DNA from: Bacteroidota bacterium | GTDB taxonomy: Bacteria > Bacteroidota > Bacteroidia > J057 > JADKCL01 | DNA: 64,000 bases | NCBI GenBank assembly: GCA_016718825.1 | Contig: JADKCL010000009.1 | Span: forward strand, 164,840-228,839 | Direction of reading: 5' to 3' | In this document: positions 17,423-26,481 of the stretch, in pieces | Layout of the letters: each line of letters starts with the position of its first letter | How positions within the stretch are numbered: position 1 is the first letter of the stretch | Notes under the pieces: model-generated | The model's database searches: none | What the model saw: the letters and a program-made list of their open reading frames with translations, nothing else | Told to the model about the DNA's origin: nothing | Program-made: the position numbers and the translations under genes

Positions 17423-20400
17423 ATGAAACGTTTCTACGCCTTTCTTCTCTTCACCCTTTGTCTGCTCTCGGCGTCCCAAGTGACGGCCCAAGAGATGACG
17501 CACCGTCCCCGACTCCGGTTTGGGATCAATTTCGGCGGGGCTTGGCAATGCGCCGACATCCGTGACATTGGCGGCGGCGGCCTCGGCGCCACTCTCGAGG
17601 TCCCCATCGTCGAAAACGACCACAGTTGGCTCGGCATCGGGCTCCGTGCGCGTTACCTCTGGACGGTTACCTACGGAAAAGACCTTGAATCCACGCCGGA
17701 TATTAATTTTCCGGGAGGAATCAACTACCTCAACCACCGCACGAGTGCCACCAATTGGGACCTCGAATTGCTCCTCAAAGCCAATCGTCTCCGCGCCAAA
17801 ACGGGGATTTTGCTGTATGTATGGGGCGGTGTCGGCGTGATGGGTTCGAAGGCCAAACAAAACAACTACGACGAATTTTTTAGCAGCACGCCTTATAATT
17901 ACACGAGCATCGGGACGAGTTCGGTTTTTAGCCGTGCAACGGAACTTCGCTTTTTGCGCGACGATTCCTATGAAACCCGTACCCACAGCGCTTGGCCGAT
18001 GTGGAAATTCGCACCATCCGCCGGTATCGGTTTTGGCTACGAATTCACTCCTTGGTTTGCAATGTCTGCCGAATGGAAGGTGACTTTCCCGCAAACCGAC
18101 ATGCTTGACGGCTATATTGCCGCCAATGACAATTTCCTTGACTACAGCAAAGACATCCACAATTATGTTGGCTTGAACCTGGATTTCGGAATGTTTGGCA
18201 GTTATTCCCATACCAATCCGCAACCGACCGATCCGAATGTGTACACGCCCAAGGGCGATGGTCCTGCGATCGTGATGGTTGCCCCTTCAGGCCCACATAT
18301 CGACATCAATACCGGCTGTACCTACGAAGTCAGCGCCCGTTTGTACAATGTGCGCAACAAGGGATTGGTCAGCTTCTCGATGAATGGTGTTACCGTCAAC
18401 CCTGCACTTTGGAACTATGAGCCGACCGGAGGAATCTTTACGGCCACGGTCAACCTTGGACCAGGAACCAACAGTTTCCAGATCGTTGCCCGCAATCAAT
18501 ATGGCACCGCGACCCAAAGCTTCACCGCTACTTGTTCGCAGCCGGTGATCATTCCAAATGATCCGATACCGGTACCCGGCGGAAATCCGCCGCAGGTTTT
18601 TGTGACCTATCCAACGGCATGCCCTGCGATTGTGGCCAATTGCCGCTCCGCGATCAACGTGACTTTTTACAATGTGCTGCGGCAGGATGAGATTTCCGTG
18701 TTCCACAACGGATTGCAGGTACCTCCGCAGTACTACAATTTTAATCCGCAAAGCGGTCAGTTGGTCATGAACATTGACCTGACGCCCGGCGACCACCGCA
18801 TCGAATTTGTCGCTCGTACCCCGTATGGACAAGCAAGCGCCACTTCGATGTTGCGCTGCCCTGAACAGCAGGCCCAATTGCCGACTGTCACCATCACTAC
18901 GCCGGGCATCACGCCTTATGCGAGCCCCAACTGTACGCAGACGGTCGTTGCAGCTGTGACGGGTGTCCAATCCAAAAATGACATCCAAGTGTATGTAGAC
19001 CGCGCACTCCTCTCTCCGAATGCATGGTCTTACAATCCATCGAGCAAGGTGGTGACCCTTACGGTTTCCATGCTCCCCGGTGTGCAGTCCATGGTCGAGA
19101 TCATGGCCGTCAACCAATTTGGCCGGGCAGCGGATGTCCAAATGATCAGCTGCTACCAGCAATTGCCTCCGCCGGTCGTGCAAATTGTGTACCCCAACAA
19201 TGGTGTCTACCAAGGCACGGATTGCAACCAAGGCATCACGGCAAGAATCTTCAACATCAATGGAATGCAGGACATCCGCGTCTTGGCTGGCAATGCAACG
19301 GTTTCACCGCAGTATTACAGCTACAACCCGATGAACCAAGTCTTTTCGATGGATGTGAATCTTACGCCAACCATCAGGGAGCAGTTTACGATCATTGCTA
19401 CGAACACGGTGGGTCAGGATCAGGCTACGGTGAGTTTGCAGTGCAATCAGCCTGTGGAGCAGGTGATTACGATCTGTCACATCCCGCCATCCAACCCTGC
19501 GAATGTGCAAACCATCACGGTTCCTGTAAGCCAATGGCCTGGCCACCAGGCGCATGGTGACGTACAAGGTCCTTGCTCGAATGCCACTGTGAGTGTTTGC
19601 TTCCAAGGAAACACGATCGCGGTTTCACAAAGCGCCTTGCCAGCATTGCTGAACTTGGGCGCTACCCAAGGCCCTTGCCAGGAGCCGAAGATTCAGATTT
19701 GCCATATTCCTCCAGGGAATCCAGCCGCGGCTTCGACGTTGACTGTGTCGCAGAGTGCATGGCCTGCCCACCAAGCTCATGGTGACGTGCAAGGTCCGTG
19801 CTCCAGCACGATGGTCACGATCTGCTACCAAGGCCAAAACATCTCGGTTTCCCAGACGGTATGGCCAGTCTATCAGGGACTTGGTGCAACCAACGGTCCA
19901 TGTCCGCCGCAGACCATCACCATTTGCCACATCCCGCCTACCAATCCGGCGGCTGTGCAAACCATTACCATTCCGCAAAGTCAGTGGGCATCGCACCAAG
20001 CGCATGGCGACATCCAAGGTCCTTGCTCCAATGTCATGATCGAAATCTGCTATCAAAATCAGACGATGTCGATCTCGCAAAGCGCTTGGCCTGCATTCCA
20101 GGCATTGGGTGCAACCCGCGGGCCTTGTCCTTTGCTTAACATCACCATTTGCCACATTCCACCCGGAAATCCAGCCGCGGCGGCGACGATGACCATTCCC
20201 GAAACGGCTTGGGCTTCGCACCAAGGCCATGGTGACGTTCAAGGTGCCTGTTCATCGCAGCAAGTGACGCTTTGCTATCAAGGTCAAACCATTCAGGTAA
20301 GCGCAACGGCGGTGAATGCCATGTTGAACCTCGGTGCAACCCAAGGACCATGTCCGCCAAGGCAGATCCAGATTTGCCACTTGCCGCCCGACAACCCGGC

Positions 20401-23332
20401 CAATGCAACGACGATCACCATTCCGGAAACGGCATGGGCTTCGCACCAAGCGCATGGTGACGTGCAAGGTCCTTGCAGCACCAACATGATCACCATTTGC
20501 TACCAAAACCAGACGATTGTGATCTCCGAATCGGCTTGGGCCTATTATCAAGGCCGTGGCGCAACCCGCGGACCATGTCCGGTGCGTAACATTGAGATTT
20601 GCCACATTCCGCCTGGCAACCCCAACAATGCCCAGACGATTACGATTCCGGAATCCGCATGGCCGGCTCACCAAGCACATGGCGATACCCAAGGCGCTTG
20701 CAACCTGACGCCGATGACCATCTGTCACAAAGAGGGCCTTTCCAGAACTGGCGTGACGATGCAGATTCCGACTGCGGCTTGGGCTGCTCACCAAGCCCAT
20801 GGGGACACCCAAGGTGCCTGCCCTGTTGCTTCGATCACCATCTGTCACATCCCGCCCGGAAATCCGAATGCTCCCGAGACGATGACCATTCCGCAGACGG
20901 CTTGGGCTAGTCATCAGGCCCATGGCGATACGCAAGGGCCATGCGACATGACCACGGTAACGATTTGTCACCACGGTGCAAGCCGCTCGGATGCCAATCA
21001 GACGATTCAGGTGCCACGTGCGAGTGTGCCTTATCACTTGGGCCATGGCGACACCGAGGGTGAATGCCCTGTGCAGGAAATTTCGATCTGCCATATCCCT
21101 CCGGGCAACCCCGGCAATCCGCAGACGATTACCATCGCCCCGAGCGCATGGCCTGCCCACCAAGCACATGGCGATACGCAAGGTGCATGTAACATGACGC
21201 CGATGACGATCTGCGCCGACGGCACGACGATCCAGATTCCGACTTCGTCATGGCCGTTTTACCAGAGCGGTGGTGCAACCCAGGGCCCATGCCCCGTACA
21301 AAACATCACCATTTGCCATATCCCGCCATCGGATCCGAGCCATCCGCAGACGATGACGATTCCGATGAGTCAATGGCCTTCGCACCAAGCCCATGGCGAC
21401 GTGCGCGAAGCCTGCAACATGGCACCCATGTCGATTTGCTACGATGGTCAGAACATTGATATCCCGACCGCCTCGTGGCCATGGTATCAAACGCATGGCG
21501 GCATTCAAGGAGATTGTCCGCAGCAGGATATTACCATTTGCCACATCCCACCAGGAAATCCTGGCAATCCGCAGACGATCACGATTCCGCCTTCGGCTTG
21601 GCCTGCCCACCAAGGACATGGAGACACGCAAGGTGCATGTAACATGACCCAAATGACGATTTGTTACAATGGCACGACGCTGCAAATTCCGACCGCTTCT
21701 TGGCCTTATTACGAAGGGCAAGGTGCAGGACAAGGCGAATGCGAGCAGCAGATCACCATTTGCCATATCCCGCCGGGCAACCCCAACAATCCGCAGACGA
21801 TTACCGTTCCTGCGAGCGCTTGGCCGGCCCACCAAGGCCATGGCGACACCCAAGGTGCCTGTAACATGACTTTGATGGCGATTTGTTTGGAAGGTCAGAA
21901 CTTGAATGTTCCAACCTCTTCTTGGCCGGTTTACCAGCAGCAAGGTGCAACGCAAGGGGCTTGCCCTGAGCAGCAAATTACGATCTGCCACATTCCGCCG
22001 GGAAATCCTGCCAATCCGCAAACGATTACGGTGCCCGCAAGCGCTTGGCCTGCTCACCAAGGTCATGGTGACACCCAAGGTGCTTGTAACATGACGATGA
22101 TGACGATTTGCGCGGATGGCACCACGATTCAAATTGCGACTGCAGCATGGCCTGCTTATCAGCAGCAGGGTGCAACGCAAGGGGCATGTCCTGAGCAGCA
22201 GATTACGATCTGTCACATTCCGCCGGGCAATCCGGGCAATCCGCAGACGATCACGGTTGCTGCGAGTGCTTGGCCTGCCCACCAAGGTCATGGCGACACC
22301 CAAGGTGCTTGTAACATGACGATGATGACGATTTGTGCCGATGGCAATACGATTCAGGTAGCCACTTCGGCTTGGCCAGCCTATCAGCAGCAAGGTGCAA
22401 CGCAAGGTGCATGCCCCGAGCAGCAGATTACGATTTGCCATATCCCGCCAGGAAATCCCGGCAATCCGCAGACGATCACGGTTGCTGCGAGTGCTTGGCC
22501 AGCCCACGAAGGTCACGGAGACACCCAAGGTGCTTGTAACATGACGATGATATCGATTTGCCTCCAAGGGCAAAACATGAACGTGCCGACCGCATCGTGG
22601 CCAGTGTATCAAGAGCAAGGTGCAACGCAAGGCACCTGCCCTGAGATTCAATTGACCATCTGTCATATTCCACCAGGAAATCCAAGCAATGCGCAGACGA
22701 TTACGATCCCGCAGAGTGCTTGGCCTGCTCACCAAGCGCATGGAGATCAGCAAAGTGCCTGCAATATGCGCCTCATGACCATTTGTGCTGATGGAACGAC
22801 GCTGCAAGTGCCTACTTCTTCTTGGCCGGTCTATCAGCAACAAGGTGCAACGCAAGGGGCTTGTCCACAGCAACCACAAGACATCGTGATTTGCCACTTC
22901 CCTCCAGGAAATCCTGCAAATCCGCAGACGCTCACGGTTGCAGCAAGTGCATGGCCTGCGCACCAATCGCAGCATGGCGACACCCAAGGTGCTTGCAACA
23001 TGACGCCAATGACGATTTGCGCAGATGGGACGACGCAAACGATCCCGACCGCCTCATGGCCTAAGTTCCAACAGATGGGTGCAACGGCCGGCCCTTGTGC
23101 GGAGCGGACCAACAATGGCCAAGTGCAGCCCAAAGGTGGTGAACCCGGCAAGCCGGGAGGCGAAGTGAAGACAGGTCAGAAAATCACCATTTGCCACACG
23201 CCACCAGAAAACCCCAAAGGTCCAAAGGTGACGATGCAAATTCTGGAGTCTGAATGGGCAGCACATGCCAAGCACGGGGATACCCGAGGCGCTTGTGGTG
23301 TTCCTGGAAAGACGATTCAGCAGGCAAAGTAA
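17423..23332 (+). CDS. Giant surface protein: beta-barrel, Ig-like domains and 33 CHIPPGNP-type modules
   Basis: The ATG at 17423 starts a signal peptide (MKRFYAFLLFTLCLLSASQ); the frame upstream is spurious. The 1969-residue product has three parts. Residues 24-275 look like an outer-membrane beta-barrel of the OmpA/OMP_b-brl type with alternating aromatic strands. Residues 279-680 are four Ig-like domains of about 95-100 residues, each with YNP-type and PG-turn motifs and two Cys. Residues about 681-1965 are 17 A modules (ICHIPPGNPxNPQTITxPxS, then WPAHQxHGDTQGAC) alternating with 16 B modules (MTICADGTTIQIPT, then WPxYQQQGATQGAC). A Gly/Pro/Lys linker precedes the last A module. A modules keep C-H, H and HGD residues and end in Cys, which suggests disulfides or metal sites. 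There is no T9SS sorting domain. Function unknown; a long surface-exposed stalk or adhesin is the simplest inference. Confidence 0.88.
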   Translation: MKRFYAFLLFTLCLLSASQVTAQEMTHRPRLRFGINFGGAWQCADIRDIGGGGLGATLEVPIVENDHSWLGIGLRARYLWTVTYGKDLESTPDINFPGGINYLNHRTSATNWDLELLLKANRLRAKTGILLYVWGGVGVMGSKAKQNNYDEFFSSTPYNYTSIGTSSVFSRATELRFLRDDSYETRTHSAWPMWKFAPSAGIGFGYEFTPWFAMSAEWKVTFPQTDMLDGYIAANDNFLDYSKDIHNYVGLNLDFGMFGSYSHTNPQPTDPNVYTPKGDGPAIVMVAPSGPHIDINTGCTYEVSARLYNVRNKGLVSFSMNGVTVNPALWNYEPTGGIFTATVNLGPGTNSFQIVARNQYGTATQSFTATCSQPVIIPNDPIPVPGGNPPQVFVTYPTACPAIVANCRSAINVTFYNVLRQDEISVFHNGLQVPPQYYNFNPQSGQLVMNIDLTPGDHRIEFVARTPYGQASATSMLRCPEQQAQLPTVTITTPGITPYASPNCTQTVVAAVTGVQSKNDIQVYVDRALLSPNAWSYNPSSKVVTLTVSMLPGVQSMVEIMAVNQFGRAADVQMISCYQQLPPPVVQIVYPNNGVYQGTDCNQGITARIFNINGMQDIRVLAGNATVSPQYYSYNPMNQVFSMDVNLTPTIREQFTIIATNTVGQDQATVSLQCNQPVEQVITICHIPPSNPANVQTITVPVSQWPGHQAHGDVQGPCSNATVSVCFQGNTIAVSQSALPALLNLGATQGPCQEPKIQICHIPPGNPAAASTLTVSQSAWPAHQAHGDVQGPCSSTMVTICYQGQNISVSQTVWPVYQGLGATNGPCPPQTITICHIPPTNPAAVQTITIPQSQWASHQAHGDIQGPCSNVMIEICYQNQTMSISQSAWPAFQALGATRGPCPLLNITICHIPPGNPAAAATMTIPETAWASHQGHGDVQGACSSQQVTLCYQGQTIQVSATAVNAMLNLGATQGPCPPRQIQICHLPPDNPANATTITIPETAWASHQAHGDVQGPCSTNMITICYQNQTIVISESAWAYYQGRGATRGPCPVRNIEICHIPPGNPNNAQTITIPESAWPAHQAHGDTQGACNLTPMTICHKEGLSRTGVTMQIPTAAWAAHQAHGDTQGACPVASITICHIPPGNPNAPETMTIPQTAWASHQAHGDTQGPCDMTTVTICHHGASRSDANQTIQVPRASVPYHLGHGDTEGECPVQEISICHIPPGNPGNPQTITIAPSAWPAHQAHGDTQGACNMTPMTICADGTTIQIPTSSWPFYQSGGATQGPCPVQNITICHIPPSDPSHPQTMTIPMSQWPSHQAHGDVREACNMAPMSICYDGQNIDIPTASWPWYQTHGGIQGDCPQQDITICHIPPGNPGNPQTITIPPSAWPAHQGHGDTQGACNMTQMTICYNGTTLQIPTASWPYYEGQGAGQGECEQQITICHIPPGNPNNPQTITVPASAWPAHQGHGDTQGACNMTLMAICLEGQNLNVPTSSWPVYQQQGATQGACPEQQITICHIPPGNPANPQTITVPASAWPAHQGHGDTQGACNMTMMTICADGTTIQIATAAWPAYQQQGATQGACPEQQITICHIPPGNPGNPQTITVAASAWPAHQGHGDTQGACNMTMMTICADGNTIQVATSAWPAYQQQGATQGACPEQQITICHIPPGNPGNPQTITVAASAWPAHEGHGDTQGACNMTMISICLQGQNMNVPTASWPVYQEQGATQGTCPEIQLTICHIPPGNPSNAQTITIPQSAWPAHQAHGDQQSACNMRLMTICADGTTLQVPTSSWPVYQQQGATQGACPQQPQDIVICHFPPGNPANPQTLTVAASAWPAHQSQHGDTQGACNMTPMTICADGTTQTIPTASWPKFQQMGATAGPCAERTNNGQVQPKGGEPGKPGGEVKTGQKITICHTPPENPKGPKVTMQILESEWAAHAKHGDTRGACGVPGKTIQQAK
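19465..23300 (+). repeat. Coding tandem repeat, 16 A-B pairs plus one A module
   Basis: The repeating unit is about 75 codons (225 bp): an A half of about 41 residues and a B half of about 34. Later units (about 21.7-22.6 kb) are nearly identical at DNA level, while early units (19.5-20.6 kb) are more divergent, so recent expansion seems to have happened toward the 3' end. Two B positions (about 20.7 and 20.95 kb) are A/B hybrids with HQAHGD-like or HLGHGD-like endings. Confidence 0.9.
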
Positions 23333-23350
23333 GCTGATCCCGTTAAACTG

Positions 23351-23387
23351 AAAATCGCCGCTGGAACTAAAATCCAGCGGCGATTTT
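23351..23387. terminator. Bidirectional intrinsic terminator
   Basis: A perfect 15-bp stem (AAAATCGCCGCTGGA at 23351-23365, complement at 23373-23387) with a 7-base loop sits between the convergent giant-protein and zinc-ribbon genes. Confidence 0.85.
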
Positions 23388-23439
23388 GGTTTTTCGTGCA
23401 GTCAAAATGTGCAAGCTCAGGACCTTTTCGGCGATTCTA

Positions 23440-23727
23440 TTACCCAAACATCCGCCAGACAAATAATCCCAGAAGCAGTATTGCAATCAACCAAACCCAC
23501 CATTTTGTACCCTTGGGTTTGACTTTTACCGCCTGCCCGCCATGGTTGTTGCGTACGTATTCGTCATAGTCGAAGTCTTCTTGTTCTTGCATGACATAGG
23601 CGTTAATCCCGTCTTTCCATGCGGTTTCGTCGTCGGCACCACAATGCGGACAGACTTTGGCTTTCAAACTGACCTCGCCACCGCAATTGTTGCAATGGAA
23701 AAATTCATTGGAATGGGTACGTGCCAT
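23440..23727 (-). CDS. Small zinc-ribbon membrane protein
   Basis: The 95-residue protein starts with a C-x2-C ... C-x2-C zinc ribbon (FHCNNCGG at about 11-18, KVCPHCGADDE at about 24-34). An acidic middle follows, and then one C-terminal membrane helix (WWVWLIAILLLGLFVWRMF), making it a probable tail-anchored protein facing the cytoplasm. Function unknown. Confidence 0.75.
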   Translation of the reverse strand: MARTHSNEFFHCNNCGGEVSLKAKVCPHCGADDETAWKDGINAYVMQEQEDFDYDEYVRNNHGGQAVKVKPKGTKWWVWLIAILLLGLFVWRMFG

Positions 23728-23827
23728 CTGCGAATCCTTTCAAAAGTGAGAAACGAGCTATCCGTGAATACGATTGGCTGAATTTGAGGAATACAACTGC
23801 AATTTGCGCCTCAGGCGAAGACATTTG

Positions 23828-25102
23828 TCATGAATTGGCTTCCAATTTTGCATGCGCTGCCATAAAAGACCTGTAGAATTTAAAAAAATCTGGTGGCCCT
23901 TCTGCTTGGCCCGGGCAAATCGCATTAAAAAGGAAACAAACTCCAATTCCTGCTTCCCGATCGAATGCCATTTCGCTGCGGTAGTTGTTGACGTTGCCGC
24001 CGTGACAGACAATTTTCTGATCACCCAAATCGATGATGCGCCAACCTGCTCCATAGTATGAGGCAAGCGCACCTTCCCAGCGGTTGGCAAATGCGCGGGA
24101 CTGTGTCTCTACACGCGGGAAAAACGTCGAATCCAGCACGGAATTGTTGGCGACATCGGGGCGTTGTCCCAACAAGACTTTCAACCATTTTCCCATATCG
24201 CTGATCGAAGCGGCGACGCCACCCGCCGACGGCGCGCTGAAATACTTGGAATTGAGCGGCATTGGGTGAAAGTTGCCTTGTCGGTCGTTGCTATGCGGCA
24301 AAGCCTTGTTGGCGGCAGCAAACCATTCCGATTCCCGAATCGTAGCGTCGATCATGCCGGTTTTGCGGAAGATGTAGCTCTCCACAAGATCAGGATAGGG
24401 TTTCCCTGTCCGAATTTGCAGGATATCCTCCATCAAGGAAAACGAGAAATTTTGATAGGCAAACACGGTTCCTTCGGCACCGATGACAGGCACGGTTTCC
24501 AAATCGCAAAGAATCGCCCTTCGATCCTCATTTCCCTCTACTTTTCCTGTAAAGGTATGCCTCGGGAGCCCAGTCGAATGCGAGAGCAAGTGCCAAACCC
24601 GGATCCGCTCTGTCTGCGCGGAATCGCAAAGCACGAAATCAGAGAGAATATCCTTGACACGCTCGTCAAAACGGAGTTTTCCTTGCGCTGCCACCAAACT
24701 TGCGATCACGCCGGCAAAGCCTTTGGACAGACTGCCGATCCGAAAGCGTGTGTGAATATCTACCTTGGCGGTATCGCGCGTGGAGCGCAGGCCATAACCT
24801 TTCTGGAAAATCACCTGACTGTCTTGCACAATCACCATGGCCGCCCCCGGACATTTCGTCGAATCCAGCTTTTTGGAGAAAATAGAATCCCATTCGGCAA
24901 CGAATTCCTCAAAATTTTCAGCAGTCAGTTTTGCGACCTTTGGCAAATCTTGCGGCGATTCTGCTTGATGTGCGAAAGGTTGGGTGACCGGGGCAGTTTT
25001 GTCTTGGCAGCCAAACAACAAGGTCAAAAGGAATCCCACAAAAATGCGCAGCAAATGCGGTAGGTTGCGTTGAGGATGGGCGAATGGAGTCGAATTGAGC
25101 AT
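23828..25102 (-). CDS. Serine hydrolase lipoprotein, beta-lactamase/PBP4*-like
   Basis: The ATG at 25102 begins a lipoprotein signal (FVGFLLTLLFGC), so the protein should be lipid-anchored. The catalytic domain has the class C beta-lactamase/DD-peptidase motifs in order: SxxK (GSLSKGF), YxN (FAYQNFSF) and HGG (IVCHGGNVNNY) in place of KTG. Proteins of this family include esterases, D-aminopeptidases and PBP4* enzymes, so beta-lactam hydrolysis should not be assumed. About 424 residues, a usual length. Confidence 0.88.
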   Translation of the reverse strand: MLNSTPFAHPQRNLPHLLRIFVGFLLTLLFGCQDKTAPVTQPFAHQAESPQDLPKVAKLTAENFEEFVAEWDSIFSKKLDSTKCPGAAMVIVQDSQVIFQKGYGLRSTRDTAKVDIHTRFRIGSLSKGFAGVIASLVAAQGKLRFDERVKDILSDFVLCDSAQTERIRVWHLLSHSTGLPRHTFTGKVEGNEDRRAILCDLETVPVIGAEGTVFAYQNFSFSLMEDILQIRTGKPYPDLVESYIFRKTGMIDATIRESEWFAAANKALPHSNDRQGNFHPMPLNSKYFSAPSAGGVAASISDMGKWLKVLLGQRPDVANNSVLDSTFFPRVETQSRAFANRWEGALASYYGAGWRIIDLGDQKIVCHGGNVNNYRSEMAFDREAGIGVCFLFNAICPGQAEGPPDFFKFYRSFMAAHAKLEANS

Positions 25103-25198
25103 TTTCCGACCGAAAATTAGCCACAAATGGATTCAACTGCAATGAATGCGCAAAGGATTTCGGGAGAGACTTTACCAAAATCCTTCGTTGCACATCGC

Positions 25199-26188
25199 TC
25201 AATGGTCGTGTTTCAGCAAAAACTCCGGATTGATGGCCTTGAAAGAAACCCGGCCGATGCTGTCTCTTTGCTCGTGCAATGGTCGGATGACCACGCCTTC
25301 GCGTTCCACCTTGAACAAGGTGCTGTTGCCTGTTCCCAATTCTACGAGTGTCGGAATATCGTTCACGAGCGTGTAGGCGCGGTCGAGCACGGGCACGGGC
25401 GTCAATTCCATCGCCTTCATGGCTGCTTCAAATTCGGCAAAGTCATAAAAGCGGTAGTGATCGATGTCAAAGGCATTGAAGAAAAACACCGTTTGCCCGC
25501 GGAGTTTGTAGAGATTTCCTTGGATGCCTTCGCCGACGATTTCGCCTTGGAGTGCGTGGTTGCCGCCCAATGCGCGCAGTTTTTCCTCGACCTTCAGCAT
25601 TCGGGCCACTTTCCAGAGGCTGTTTTCATCGGATTCCAGCAATTCAAGATTGCGTGAGCAAACCCCAAATTCGCCGTCTTTCAAGTAATAAGTTACAGAG
25701 CTACCGTCCAGTTTTTCAGTGACATAACAGAGGGTGCCGGTAAATTTGTCGAGCAGCTCTTGCAAGACTTGTACCCGCGTTTCATCGGTTTTGGGAATAA
25801 AACTTGGAAATCCGCCTTTCATCACCCCTGCAAGGGAGGCTGGAATCGGTGGCTCATATTTGGTGATCTCGAGGATGTCGGTGACGTCTGCACCTTCGGC
25901 AATTTCGGTTCCGGCAGGCAAAACGCTCAGCGGGAAACAGATGCCTTGTGAAATTTCCCCGCGCAGGCGGATGGTGCGAATGCGCATTCCACGGGCCTTG
26001 AGGAATTCAAATTCAGGGCGGTCGGGGAGGAGGGAGTCAATCTCGCAGTAAACGGCAAGGTCTCCGATTTGGAATTCGCCTTTTTTTACGACGAGCTGCC
26101 AACCGAGCACCGTTGCTTTTTCAATGGCATCCGCGCCGGCAATGGGAGCAAGATCTTTGACACGTTGAATGGAGGCTAATGTACGCAT
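25199..26188 (-). CDS. RNA ligase of the DraRnl (Rnl5) type
   Basis: The 329-residue protein has the nucleotidyltransferase ligase motifs: motif I K159-L-D-G in YVTEKLDGSSVTYY, motif III FFFNAFDI, motif IV REGVVIRP, and motif V SFKAINPEFLL. An N-terminal OB-like module of about 110 residues (VVKKGEFQIGDLAVYCEID) precedes the ligase core, as in the Deinococcus radiodurans enzyme that seals nicked RNA with a 3'-OH and 5'-phosphate. The core is adenylated on Lys159 by family precedent. No RNA-repair neighbour (RtcB, Pnkp-Hen1, tRNA nuclease) is seen. Confidence 0.88.
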   Translation of the reverse strand: MRTLASIQRVKDLAPIAGADAIEKATVLGWQLVVKKGEFQIGDLAVYCEIDSLLPDRPEFEFLKARGMRIRTIRLRGEISQGICFPLSVLPAGTEIAEGADVTDILEITKYEPPIPASLAGVMKGGFPSFIPKTDETRVQVLQELLDKFTGTLCYVTEKLDGSSVTYYLKDGEFGVCSRNLELLESDENSLWKVARMLKVEEKLRALGGNHALQGEIVGEGIQGNLYKLRGQTVFFFNAFDIDHYRFYDFAEFEAAMKAMELTPVPVLDRAYTLVNDIPTLVELGTGNSTLFKVEREGVVIRPLHEQRDSIGRVSFKAINPEFLLKHDH

Positions 26189-26481
26189 GTTGAAAGGATG
26201 GATTTGTATGCCTTTGCGCTTGGCCGCTGCGGCAGGATTTCAGGTGTTTTCCAAGGGAGGCAAAGGTAAGGTGGTAAAGTGGAATGGTCGTAAGCATTCG
26301 TTTGAGTGGTCTTGAATGTAGTCTGAATGGAATTGACAGCGTTTCTATGACCCTACCAGACAAACCGACGAGTCCATCGCAGCGCTACGTTACCACGCTG
26401 AAAGGGCGGTTGTTGCTACAAATTTTGCAACGCATCAAAAGAAACGCCCTGTAGCGTCCATTTTTGAAGGAATGAGATGGC

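Noticed and set aside
17315..18223. 302-codon minus-strand frame under the start of the giant gene
   Set aside because: Opposite a coherent signal peptide and barrel; no domain features.
21248..23038. 596-codon open frame on the minus strand opposite the CHIPPGNP repeats
   Set aside because: It mirrors the repeat unit and has arginine-rich, low-information composition; an antisense frame that stays open is an expected by-product of a periodic coding sequence.
19465..23300. Regular tandem repeat considered as a CRISPR array
   Set aside because: The unit is about 225 bp, in frame, and codes for conserved protein modules without unique spacers.
24164..25063. 299-codon plus-strand frame opposite the serine hydrolase
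   Set aside because: The minus-strand product has SxxK, YxN and HGG motifs; the plus frame has none.
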